Below, in pieces: positions 1 through 6,128 of a DNA stretch of 6,128 nt; position 1 is the stretch's first letter; every line of letters starts with the position of its first letter. Source of the DNA: Acidimicrobiia bacterium (GTDB lineage: Bacteria > Actinomycetota > Acidimicrobiia > IMCC26256 > JAENVU01); assembly GCA_016650415.1 (NCBI GenBank), contig JAENVU010000487.1, positions 1 through 6,128 on the forward strand, given 5' to 3'. Made by a program: the position numbers and the translations under genes. A model generated the notes under the pieces. It made no database searches and had not been told where the DNA came from. It saw only the letters and a list, made by a program, of their open reading frames with translations.

Positions 1-3000
1 CCGACCGTCGGCATCCGCACCGGCGACACCCCGGCCCGGGAACGCTCCGCGCTGCGCCGCCACCCGCCCGACATCCTCATCACCACTCCCGAATCCCTCT
101 ACCTGATGCTGACCTCCGGTGCCCGCGAGACCTTGCGCGATGTCCGCTACGTGATCGTCGACGAGATCCATGCGGTGGCGGGCACCAAGCGCGGCGCGCA
201 CCTGGCGTTGTCGCTCGAACGGCTCGAGGCGATCACGAAGGAACCGCCCCAGCGGATCGGGCTGTCCGCGACCCAACGACCGCTCGACGAGATCGCCCGC
301 TTCCTCGGCGGCCGGTCCGACGGTGCGCTCCGACCCGTGACGGTGGTGGACGCCGGGACCCGCAAGGAACTCGATCTCGAAGTGATCGTGCCCATCGAAG
401 ACATGGGTGCGCTCGGCGCGCGCATGGACGACCCGCCGTCGGGACCACTCGACGGCGAGGCCCGGGCCAGCATCTGGCCCCACGTCCACCCCCGCATCCT
501 CGATCTGATCCGGGCCCACCACACCACGCTGATCTTCTGCAACGCCCGCCGGCTCGCGGAACGGCTCGCCGCCCGACTCAACGAACTGGCCGGCGAGGAA
601 CTGGTCAAAGCCCATCACGGATCCCTCGCCCGGGAACAGCGCCTGCTCGTCGAAGACGAACTGAAGACCGGCCGCCTGCGGGCGCTCGTCGCGACGAGCA
701 GCCTCGAACTCGGGATCGACATGGGAACAGTCGATCTCGTCATCCAGGTCGAATCACCCGGCGCGGTCAGCCGCGGATTGCAGCGCATCGGTCGCGCCGG
801 CCATCAAGTCGGCGAGCCGAGCACCGGAAAGATCTTCCCCAAATACCGGGGCGATCTCCTGGAAGTCGCGGTCGTCGTCGACCGCATGCGGACCGGTTCG
901 ATCGAATCCACCCACATCATCCGCAACCCGCTCGACGTGCTCGCGCAGCAGATCGTCGCCATGAGCGCGGTCGACGAATGGAACGTCGACGAACTCGCGG
1001 CGCTCGTCCGGCGCACCGCGAACTTCTCCGAACTCGGCGACGAGGCGTTCACCGCGGTTCTCGACCTCCTCGCCGGCCGCTATCCGTCCGACGAGTTCGC
1101 CGGTCTCCGACCGCGCATCGTGTGGGATCGCGTGGCCGGCACCGTCCGGGCGCGCGACGGCGCCGGTCGCATCGCCATCACCAACAGCGGCACGATCCCC
1201 GACCGCGGCCTGTTCGGCGTCTTCCTCCCCGAGGGCACCCGCGTCGGCGAACTCGACGAGGAGATGGTCTACGAAAGCCGGCCCGGCGAGACCTTCGTGC
1301 TGGGCGCGAGCACGTGGCGGATCGATCAGATCACCCACGACCGGGTCATCGTGCTCCCCGCGCCCGGGGAACCGGGTCGCATGCCGTTCTGGCACGGCGA
1401 TCAGCCGGGGCGTCCGATCGAGCTCGGCCGCGCCATCGGCGCGTTCACCCGCGAGCTGCGGGCCCGGCCCGACGCCGAGGCGATCGCGTATCTGCGCGAG
1501 ACCACTGCGCTCGACGAACTCGCGGCTACCAATCTCGTCGCGTACCTCGCCGAGCAGAGCGACGCGACCGGCGCCATCCCCGACGATCGCACCATCGTGG
1601 TCGAACGGTTCCCGGACGAGTTGGGCGACTGGCGGGTGTGCATCCTGAGCCCGTTCGGCGCGCGCGTCCACGCACCGTGGGGCATGGCCTTGCGCGCCAC
1701 ACTCGCCGAGCGGCTCGGCACCGACGTCCAAGTGCTGTGGAGCGACGACGGGATCGTGCTCCGGCTCCCGGATGCGGTCGAGCGATTCCCGATCGAGGAC
1801 CTCGCCCTCGACCCCGACGCCATCGAGGACCTGGTCATCAACGCACTTCCGGGCTCGTCGCTGTTCAGCGCCCGGTTCCGCGAGGCCGCGGCGCGCGCCC
1901 TCTTGTTGCCCCGGCGGCGGCCCGGCGAACGCACCCCGCTGTGGCAGCAACGCCAACGGGCCGCGGGGCTGCTGGAAGTCGCCTCGAGTCATCCGACGTT
2001 TCCGATCATTCTCGAAACCACCCGCGAGTGTCTGCAGGATGTCTTCGACCTGCCCTCCCTGATCGAACTGCTCCGCGATCTGCGATCCCGCAAGGTGCGG
2101 ATGGTCACCGTCGACACCCGGAAGGCGTCGCCGTTCGCGCAGTCGTTGTTGTACGCATGGATCGCCACGTTCATGTACGAGGGCGATGCGCCGCTCGCCG
2201 AACGTCGCGCCGCCGCGCTGACCCTCGACCGCGACCTCCTGCGGGAGCTCCTGGGTACCGAGGAGCTCCGTGAGCTGCTCGACGCCGACGCCCTCGCGGA
2301 ACTCGAACTCGAACTCCAGCGCCTCACCCCCGAGCGTCGCGAGCGCATTCGCACGAGCGACGATGCGCACGACCTGCTCGCCGATCTCGGTGACCTCAGT
2401 GCGGCGGAGTTCGCCGCTCGCCTGGCCGACGGCGTGGACGCCACCGCGCTGCTCGACGAGCTGCGCCGTGACCGGCGTGCGATCGACGTCCAACTCGTGG
2501 GAGAACCCCGTGTCATCGCGGCCGAGGACGCCGCCCGATACCGCGATGCGTTCGGCTGTGCCCTGCCTGCCGGGCTGCCGATGGCCTTTACCGATTCCAC
2601 TCCGGAACCCATCCGTGAGATCCTCGCTCGGTTCGCCCGCACGCACGGTCCGTTCCGTACGGTCGAAGCCGCGGCGCGATTCGGCATCCCGACCGACCGG
2701 GTCGACCCCGAACTCCGTGCGCTGGAGCACGCCGAACGATTGGTACGCGGCGAGTTTCGCCCTGACGGCACCGAACGCGAATGGTGTGACACCGCGGTCT
2801 TGCGCCGGCTGCGCCGCCGCAGCCTCGCGAAGCTCCGCCACGAGGTCGAGCCCGTCGACACCGAGGTCTTCGCTCGGTTCTTGCCGGCCTGGCAAGGGCT
2901 CGACGCACCTCCCCACGCGGCCGACGCGCTCCTCGAGGTCATCACCCAACTCCAGGGCGTCGCGGTCCCGGCGTCGACCCTCGAGCTCGACGTGCTCCCC

Positions 3001-4053
3001 GCTCGCGTCACGGGATACCGGCCGGATCAGCTCGACGAACTCCTGAGCAGCGGGGATCTCGTCTGGGTCGGCGCCGGACCGATCGGTCCGCGTGACGGTC
3101 GGATCGCGCTCGCGTTTCGGGACCGCGCCCACCTGGTGCTGCCGACACCCCTCGACCGACCGACGGGCCCGATCCACGACGCCATCGCCGACCATCTCGC
3201 CGCGCGCGGCGCATCGTTCTGGTCCGAACTCCTCGGTGCGACCGGCAACCAACCCGAACCCGAGGTGCTGGCGGCGCTGTGGGATCTCGTGTGGGCGGGC
3301 GCGGTGACCAACGACAGCCTCGCTCCGTTGCGAGCGCAACTCAGCCGGGCCAAACATCGCGGTCGCGCGGGCGGACGGCCTCGGCCGGGGAGCCTCCGCC
3401 GCCTCGGGCCACCGGCCGCAGCCGGTCGCTGGTCCCTCGTGACCGCGGCCCGGCCCGACCCGCAACCCACCCTCCGACTCCACGCCCTCGCGACCCAGCT
3501 GCTCGACCGGTACGGAATCGTGACCCGCGAGGCCGTCCGCGCCGAAGGCATCGTCGGTGGGTACGCCGCGGTGTACCCGGTGCTGCGGGCATTGGAAGAA
3601 CGAGGCCAGGTCCGGCGGGGCTACTTCGTCGCCGGCCTCGGCGCCGCCCAGTTCGCGTTGCCCGGCGCCGTGGATCGACTCCGCGCGTATCGATCACCTG
3701 CGACCGACCCGGAAGTACGCGTGCTCGCGGCGACCGACCCGGCCCAGCCCTACGGCGCGGCGCTGTCGTGGCCGGAATCGGCCGGGCGACCGAGTCGCGC
3801 CGCCGGCGCGTACGTCGTGACCGTCGACGGGGCCCTGCACGGTTTTGTCGAGCGCGGCGGCCGGACTGTCACCACGTTCACCGACTCGGACCGGTGGGTC
3901 GCGGGGTTGGCCCTCCTCGTCAAGGACGGCCGGGTACGCCAGATCGAGGTCACCCAGATCGACGGCCAGGCCGTTCGCGAGCATCCGCTCGCGGAGGCCA
4001 TTCGCGGGGTCGGCGCGCGGGACACGCCGCGCGGGCTGGTCATTCGCGGCTGA
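1..4053 (+). CDS. lhr: Lhr-family ATP-dependent DNA helicase (large helicase-related protein), 5' end missing
   Basis: This reading frame is open from base 1 and ends at TGA 4051-4053, giving 1350 visible residues. Family knowledge: full-length Lhr is about 1500 residues and is a 3'-to-5' single-stranded-DNA translocase and helicase linked to DNA repair. Visible in order, counting the first codon as residue 1: RTGDTP (6-11) and TTPES (28-32); motif II DEIH (54-57); motif III SAT (89-91); motif IV LIFCNARR (about 177); motif V ATSSLELGIDMG (231-242); motif VI QRIGRAGH (261-268). A winged-helix region starts near NPLDVLAQQ (about 309), then comes the Lhr-specific beta-barrel with SGTIPDRGLFGVFLP (about 396) and PFWHGD (about 462). 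The long C-terminal domain carries LPARVTGY, a basic linker and GRWSLV, and near the end YFVAGLGAAQFALPG. The missing part, about 110-120 residues by comparison with mycobacterial Lhr, should hold motif I. No frameshift is visible. In mycobacteria a Nei-type DNA glycosylase gene often follows lhr; here it does not. Confidence 0.96.
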   Translation, partial: PTVGIRTGDTPARERSALRRHPPDILITTPESLYLMLTSGARETLRDVRYVIVDEIHAVAGTKRGAHLALSLERLEAITKEPPQRIGLSATQRPLDEIARFLGGRSDGALRPVTVVDAGTRKELDLEVIVPIEDMGALGARMDDPPSGPLDGEARASIWPHVHPRILDLIRAHHTTLIFCNARRLAERLAARLNELAGEELVKAHHGSLAREQRLLVEDELKTGRLRALVATSSLELGIDMGTVDLVIQVESPGAVSRGLQRIGRAGHQVGEPSTGKIFPKYRGDLLEVAVVVDRMRTGSIESTHIIRNPLDVLAQQIVAMSAVDEWNVDELAALVRRTANFSELGDEAFTAVLDLLAGRYPSDEFAGLRPRIVWDRVAGTVRARDGAGRIAITNSGTIPDRGLFGVFLPEGTRVGELDEEMVYESRPGETFVLGASTWRIDQITHDRVIVLPAPGEPGRMPFWHGDQPGRPIELGRAIGAFTRELRARPDAEAIAYLRETTALDELAATNLVAYLAEQSDATGAIPDDRTIVVERFPDELGDWRVCILSPFGARVHAPWGMALRATLAERLGTDVQVLWSDDGIVLRLPDAVERFPIEDLALDPDAIEDLVINALPGSSLFSARFREAAARALLLPRRRPGERTPLWQQRQRAAGLLEVASSHPTFPIILETTRECLQDVFDLPSLIELLRDLRSRKVRMVTVDTRKASPFAQSLLYAWIATFMYEGDAPLAERRAAALTLDRDLLRELLGTEELRELLDADALAELELELQRLTPERRERIRTSDDAHDLLADLGDLSAAEFAARLADGVDATALLDELRRDRRAIDVQLVGEPRVIAAEDAARYRDAFGCALPAGLPMAFTDSTPEPIREILARFARTHGPFRTVEAAARFGIPTDRVDPELRALEHAERLVRGEFRPDGTEREWCDTAVLRRLRRRSLAKLRHEVEPVDTEVFARFLPAWQGLDAPPHAADALLEVITQLQGVAVPASTLELDVLPARVTGYRPDQLDELLSSGDLVWVGAGPIGPRDGRIALAFRDRAHLVLPTPLDRPTGPIHDAIADHLAARGASFWSELLGATGNQPEPEVLAALWDLVWAGAVTNDSLAPLRAQLSRAKHRGRAGGRPRPGSLRRLGPPAAAGRWSLVTAARPDPQPTLRLHALATQLLDRYGIVTREAVRAEGIVGGYAAVYPVLRALEERGQVRRGYFVAGLGAAQFALPGAVDRLRAYRSPATDPEVRVLAATDPAQPYGAALSWPESAGRPSRAAGAYVVTVDGALHGFVERGGRTVTTFTDSDRWVAGLALLVKDGRVRQIEVTQIDGQAVREHPLAEAIRGVGARDTPRGLVIRG

Positions 4054-4057
4054 CGAG

Positions 4058-4079
4058 GGCTCCGCCCGCGGCGTGAGCC
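4058..4079 (+). terminator. Small GC-rich hairpin just after the helicase stop
   Basis: GGCTCCGCC pairs with GGCG, a one-base bulge (T4074), then GAGCC, around a three-base loop CGC. That makes nine base pairs beginning four bases after the helicase stop codon. There is no T-run after it, so it is not a classical intrinsic terminator. It could be a weak terminator or a 3'-end stabiliser, or it may be chance in GC-rich sequence. It would partly separate the helicase from the thioesterase only 26 bases downstream. Confidence 0.3.
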
Positions 4080-4090
4080 GACCGATGCCC

Positions 4091-4097
4091 GGATAGG
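4091..4097 (+). promoter_or_regulatory. Probable weak ribosome binding site of the thioesterase gene
   Basis: GGATAGG lies eight bases before ATG 4106. The match to the Shine-Dalgarno consensus is partial but the spacing is good. It supports that ATG as the start. Confidence 0.5.
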
Positions 4098-4105
4098 TTC
4101 CACCG

Positions 4106-4600
4106 ATGAGCGTCCTCGCCCTGACCAACGAACGCTGGGGATTCGCGAGCAACTGCTACGCGTGTGAGCCCACGAACGACACCGGGCTCCGCATTCCGTT
4201 CTTTCACGACACCGACGCCGGCATCGTGTTCGCCGAGTTCAACCTCGACGGTCGGTTCTCGGGTGCGCCCGCCTATCTCCACGGCGGGATCACGCTCACC
4301 GTGCTCGACGAGGCCATGGCCTGGGCCGCGATCGCAGTGGCCGGTCAATGGGCGGTCACCCACACGACCTCCACCACGTTCGACCGGCCGATCAAGGTCG
4401 GCTCCACCTACCGCGTCGAGGCCCGGATCGATCAGGTCGAGCCCGATGCGATCGAGGCCTCGGCCATCGTGACCGGCGCGGGCGGGACGACCCGGGCCCG
4501 GGCGCGGGCAACCTTCGTCCCGCTCGGCGCGGCGCAGGCCGTCGACGCGATCGGGACCGTGCCCGAGGGTCCGGACACCACCTTCTTCCGCTCGAAGTAG
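4106..4600 (+). CDS. PaaI-like hot-dog fold thioesterase
   Basis: This is a 164-residue cytoplasmic protein, typical in length for a single-domain hot-dog thioesterase, a family that hydrolyses acyl-CoA or related thioesters. The signature is HGG (59-61) followed by LDEAMAWAA (67-75): the His-Gly-Gly turn and the acidic residue on the central helix (D68 or E69) match the PaaI-type active site. The N-terminus carries CYACEP...TGL (17-28), resembling the CFxCGPxNPxGL motif of many PaaI-like thioesterases, with Glu where Gly is usual. THTTSTTFDRPIKVGSTYRVEARI (88 onward) is the conserved strand region. The start is supported by a weak ribosome binding site and by the N-terminal motif beginning soon after it. 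The gene follows the helicase by 52 bases on the same strand and could be co-transcribed with it, but no shared function is evident. The substrate cannot be told from sequence; the fold is secure, the specificity unknown. Confidence 0.88.
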   Translation: MSVLALTNERWGFASNCYACEPTNDTGLRIPFFHDTDAGIVFAEFNLDGRFSGAPAYLHGGITLTVLDEAMAWAAIAVAGQWAVTHTTSTTFDRPIKVGSTYRVEARIDQVEPDAIEASAIVTGAGGTTRARARATFVPLGAAQAVDAIGTVPEGPDTTFFRSK

Positions 4601-4675
4601 GTCAAAGCCACACTCAAGTCGGTGGGTGAACCGCTCGATGGTTGCACAGACATTCCATCTCCCCAAGGGACACCC
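4601..4675 (+). promoter_or_regulatory. Leader of the lipoprotein gene, possible promoter region
   Basis: This 75-base gap is poorer in GC than its surroundings (34 of 60 bases in 4621-4680, against about 70% elsewhere), which suits a promoter or leader. A TTGCAC element at 4642-4647 resembles a -35 box, but no convincing -10 box follows at the right distance before the ribosome binding site. I see only short, weak inverted repeats. The call rests on composition and position alone. Confidence 0.3.
4665..4670 (+). promoter_or_regulatory. Ribosome binding site that decides the lipoprotein start
   Basis: AAGGGA lies five bases before ATG 4676. It favours this start over an in-frame GTG at 4622, which has no comparable site and would put 18 polar residues in front of the signal peptide. 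Confidence 0.65.
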
Positions 4676-5062
4676 ATGACCATCACCCGTACCGCGGCAC
4701 GTCTTGCACTCGTCGGAGTCGCGGCACTTTCGTTCGCCGCGTGCTCGTCGAGCTCCTCGGCGAAGAGCGACGCCAAGAAGGCGGCAGCGACGTCGACGAC
4801 CACCGCGGCATCGACACCGTCGTGCCCCACCGTGGAGGAAGCGACCGCCGCGCTCGGCGCCGGGAACCGTGCGACCGACACCCCCATCTGTGAGGGCGGC
4901 TTCGCGGCCGGCGACGCAACGGGCGAGGTCGACTTCGCGTACATCCTGCAGCCCGACGGCGACAGCTGGGCCCGGGTGAGCGATGCGGTGCAGACTGAAA
5001 TCTGTACGACCAACCCACAAGGTCTGTCCCAGCAGTTCGTCAACACCGGCTGCAACGACTGA
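4676..5062 (+). CDS. Small secreted lipoprotein of unknown function, four cysteines in the mature domain
   Basis: This is a 128-residue protein. Residues 1-22 form a lipoprotein signal peptide: Arg5 and Arg9, a hydrophobic core LALVGVAALSF, and a lipobox-like FAAC with Cys23 as the probable lipidated residue. Phe at -3 is less usual than Leu or Val. A Ser/Thr/Ala/Lys-rich low-complexity linker follows (24-48), typical of actinobacterial lipoproteins. The folded part (about 50-128) has Cys50, Cys72, Cys110 and Cys126, enough for two disulfide bonds outside the membrane. It is rich in Asp and Glu and includes CEGGFAAG, FAYILQPDGDSW and a short C-terminal tail. The pattern C-x-G-G-aromatic ... 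DG-x-W ... C ... C is reminiscent of small uncharacterised actinobacterial lipoproteins, but I cannot name a family. No enzyme motif is visible. The gene stands 75 bases after the thioesterase and ends before two hairpins, so it may be transcribed alone. Confidence 0.85.
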   Translation: MTITRTAARLALVGVAALSFAACSSSSSAKSDAKKAAATSTTTAASTPSCPTVEEATAALGAGNRATDTPICEGGFAAGDATGEVDFAYILQPDGDSWARVSDAVQTEICTTNPQGLSQQFVNTGCND

Positions 5063-5070
5063 TCACCCGC

Positions 5071-5091
5071 CGGGATCGCGACTCGATCCCG
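5071..5091. repeat. Inverted repeat (first of two hairpins) between convergent genes
   Basis: CGGGATCG and CGATCCCG form a perfect eight-pair stem around the five-base loop CGACT, nine bases after the lipoprotein stop codon. There is no T-run. It probably belongs with the longer hairpin that follows as part of the 3' end of the lipoprotein transcript. Confidence 0.55.
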
Positions 5092-5101
5092 TCAGTACTC
5101 C

Positions 5102-5144
5102 CGGTCGAGCCGGCGAGGGGACTCTCCCTTCGCCGGCTCGATCG
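5102..5144. terminator. Long hairpin, probable terminator between convergent genes
   Basis: TCGAGCCGGCGA (5105-5116) and TCGCCGGCTCGA (5130-5141) are perfect complements. Pairing continues inward (G5117-T5129 wobble, then three G-C pairs and A5121-T5125) to a three-base loop CTC. It continues outward through a G5104-T5142 wobble and two G-C pairs, giving about 20 pairs in 43 bases. Both wobbles are G-U in plus-strand RNA but become A-C mismatches in minus-strand RNA. The structure is therefore stronger for the lipoprotein transcript, though it could also act on the DegV transcript, whose coding sequence ends at 5157. No U-tract follows, as is common for terminator hairpins in high-GC actinobacteria. 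Confidence 0.75.
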
Positions 5145-5156
5145 CGTACCGGACCC

Positions 5157-5975
5157 TCAGAAGAAGCAGGCGCCGACGGTTCCCGCACCCGTGTGGGCGC
5201 CCACTGACGGGCCGATTGCGTAGTGCACGAGTTCGACGACCTCGGAACGGGCGCGCAACGCATCGGCCAATGCGGCCGCCACATCCGGCGAGCGCGCGTC
5301 CCCGACCCCGACTCGAAGGTGCCGGTGACGCGCTTCGCCGACGACGTAGTCCGTCATCGCGCCAACTGCACCCGCGACGTCGACCGCGCGGCCGACCACG
5401 TTCATCTCGCCCTGTTCGAACGCGAGCACCGGAATTCCGTCGACCTCGCTCGCCGACGAACCCAAGCGGCCGCCGCGCCGGGCCAGATCCAACGCACCCA
5501 CGACAAAGACGTTGCCCACCGTCGACGCGGTCGCGCGTGCCGCGGCCGCCGCCGTCCCAATGTCGGCACCGTCGGCGAGCGCATCGGCGGCGGCCCATAC
5601 ACAACCCGCGATCGCGAATGACGCGGTCCCGGTATCGACGATGTCAACCGGCACCATGGCCGCCTGGGCCGCGAGTCGAACCGCGTTGCAGGTGCCTGAG
5701 GTGTTCGACCCGACGTGGACCGACAGGATCTCGGACGCGCCCGCGTCGATCGCCGCCTCGTACACGGCAAGCACCTCGCCCGGGGCGGGCGCCGCGGTCG
5801 AAACGGTTCCGCCGGCCTGAAGGTGTGCGTAGAACTCCTCGGCCGTCAGGTCGATCCCTTCCCGATACTCCCGTCCGTCGATCACGATCACGAGCGGCAC
5901 CACGTGGACCGCGAACCGGTCGCGGAGTTCCACCGGCAGCTGCGCGTTCGAATCCGTGACGATCCCGATCGTCAC
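5157..5975 (-). CDS. DegV family fatty-acid-binding protein (FakB-like)
   Basis: This is a 272-residue protein, close to the usual 280 of the DegV family, whose members bind a fatty acid; in Firmicutes the FakB members present it to the kinase FakA for phosphorylation. Signatures in order: IGIVTDSNAQLP (3-14); VVPLVIVIDGREYREG (25-40); VSTAAPAPGE (58-67), where the family usually has T-S-x-P-S, so Thr60 is kept but the Ser position is Ala61; SNTSGTCNA (90-98) for the S-x-x-SGTY region, with Ser93; IVDTGTAS (112-119); LARRGGRLG (164-172), with Arg170; and GPSVGAHTGAGTVG (255-268), with His261. Ser93, Arg170 and His261 fall where FakB proteins place head-group ligands. The start is GTG 5973-5975: it is the only ATG or GTG in frame upstream within the window, the family motif follows at once, and GAGG lies seven bases before it. 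It overlaps the upstream gene by four bases. No FakA homologue is in view, so the kinase partner is unknown. Confidence 0.93.
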   Translation of the reverse strand: MTIGIVTDSNAQLPVELRDRFAVHVVPLVIVIDGREYREGIDLTAEEFYAHLQAGGTVSTAAPAPGEVLAVYEAAIDAGASEILSVHVGSNTSGTCNAVRLAAQAAMVPVDIVDTGTASFAIAGCVWAAADALADGADIGTAAAAARATASTVGNVFVVGALDLARRGGRLGSSASEVDGIPVLAFEQGEMNVVGRAVDVAGAVGAMTDYVVGEARHRHLRVGVGDARSPDVAAALADALRARSEVVELVHYAIGPSVGAHTGAGTVGACFF

Positions 5976-6128
5976 CCTTCGGCCTCTGCGATCGATCGGC
6001 TCCGACGCCCCGCATCCCAGAATGCCCAGAGGATCATGGCCGAACCGGCGAACGAGAAACCGACAAGCCCGGCGCCCGCGCGCGGACCCCAGAGATTCGG
6101 CCAGTCGAAGGTGGTCCAGGCGATTGCG
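5972..6128 (-). CDS. C-terminal part of a small membrane protein, 5' end outside the window
   Basis: A minus-strand frame is open from the window edge to TGA 5972-5974, giving 51 visible residues. A Trp-rich segment (WTTFDWPNLWGPR, 4-16) leads into a hydrophobic stretch of about 21 residues (17-37) rich in Gly, Ala, Val, Phe and Trp. That is a credible transmembrane helix. It is followed by a basic RRSRS and a short acidic tail (IAEAEG). By the positive-inside rule the C-terminus should be in the cytoplasm. Its stop overlaps the DegV start in GTGA, a classical coupled arrangement, which supports it as a real gene. No family can be recognised from this fragment; the total length and number of helices are unknown. 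Confidence 0.7.
   Translation of the reverse strand, partial: AIAWTTFDWPNLWGPRAGAGLVGFSFAGSAMILWAFWDAGRRSRSIAEAEG
5983..5987 (-). promoter_or_regulatory. Ribosome binding site of the DegV gene, inside the upstream gene
   Basis: AGAGG on the minus strand lies seven bases before GTG 5975. It sits within the last codons of the upstream membrane-protein gene, as expected for a translationally coupled pair. Confidence 0.55.

Noticed and set aside
978..2273. A 431-codon plus-strand frame inside the helicase gene
   Set aside because: Its product is extremely Arg/Pro-rich, as is typical of an off-frame reading of high-GC coding sequence. It overlaps conserved helicase sequence entirely.
2299..2316. 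Three tandem copies of GAACTC
   Set aside because: They encode Glu-Leu repeats in a conserved leucine/glutamate-rich helix of Lhr (ALAELELELQRL), so this is coding constraint and not a regulatory repeat.
754..3483. A 909-codon open frame on the minus strand, antisense to the helicase gene
   Set aside because: It is exactly codon-aligned with the helicase gene. In that register antisense stops need sense TTA, CTA or TCA codons, which are rare at this GC content, so a long open frame is expected. Its translation is a low-complexity Arg/Gly/Glu-rich product with no recognisable domain, while the sense strand carries every Lhr motif.
4622..4675. An 18-residue N-terminal extension of the lipoprotein from GTG 4622
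   Set aside because: It would place a polar segment before the signal peptide and has no good ribosome binding site. ATG 4676 has AAGGGA five bases upstream.
4040..5020. A 326-codon minus-strand frame across the thioesterase and lipoprotein genes
   Set aside because: It runs antisense across two plus-strand genes that show clear family motifs and ribosome binding sites. Its own translation has no domain-like pattern.
5216..5959. A 247-codon plus-strand frame opposite the DegV gene
   Set aside because: The product is Arg/Pro-rich and lacks any motif. The minus strand encodes a full-length DegV protein with all signature segments.
4106..5975. A possible lipid-metabolism cluster of thioesterase, lipoprotein and fatty-acid-binding protein
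   Set aside because: The thioesterase and DegV genes are convergent, separated by a lipoprotein gene and a strong hairpin, and have different apparent transcription units. Proximity alone is weak evidence.
5989..5998. Palindrome CGATCGATCG near the DegV start
   Set aside because: It lies within the coding sequence of the upstream membrane-protein gene and is made of CGAT units common in this GC-rich genome. Its position next to the ribosome binding site is suggestive, but nothing supports an operator.

Overview
The window is a piece of a chromosome from a high-GC bacterium. Several lines counted by hand give about 57% GC in one intergenic leader and 72-82% in coding sequence, so roughly 70% overall. 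The Lhr helicase subtype, the small Ser/Thr/Ala-rich lipoprotein, GTG start use and the strong G/C third-position bias all point to Actinomycetota. A lineage such as Acidimicrobiia is possible, but the sequence alone does not settle it. All five genes look chromosomal. There is no transposase, integrase, phage gene, tRNA, rRNA, CRISPR array or toxin-antitoxin pair.

Layout from left to right. Positions 1-4053 (+) hold most of a long Lhr-family superfamily 2 DNA helicase; its start and its motif I (Walker A) region lie before the window. After a 52-base gap, 4106-4600 (+) encodes a PaaI-like hot-dog thioesterase. After a 75-base leader with a relatively AT-rich stretch and a good Shine-Dalgarno site, 4676-5062 (+) encodes a small secreted lipoprotein with four extra cysteines. 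The 94-base gap 5063-5156 between convergent genes holds two hairpins in tandem; the second is long, almost perfectly paired and probably terminates transcription. Positions 5157-5975 (-) encode a DegV/FakB-type fatty-acid-binding protein. Its GTG start overlaps by four bases the stop of a truncated gene (5972-6128, -) for the end of a small membrane protein.

How the genes relate. The three plus-strand genes share direction but have no obvious common pathway: DNA repair helicase, acyl-CoA thioesterase-like enzyme, envelope lipoprotein. The two minus-strand genes are probably translationally coupled, so the membrane protein and the DegV protein may be made together. A thioesterase and a fatty-acid-binding protein lie within about 560 bases of each other, but they are convergent and separated by a terminator, so I do not treat this as a pathway cluster.

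I found no convincing new biological system here. The observations most worth checking are the tandem hairpins between the convergent genes, the coupled membrane-protein/DegV pair, and the unassigned cysteine-containing lipoprotein.
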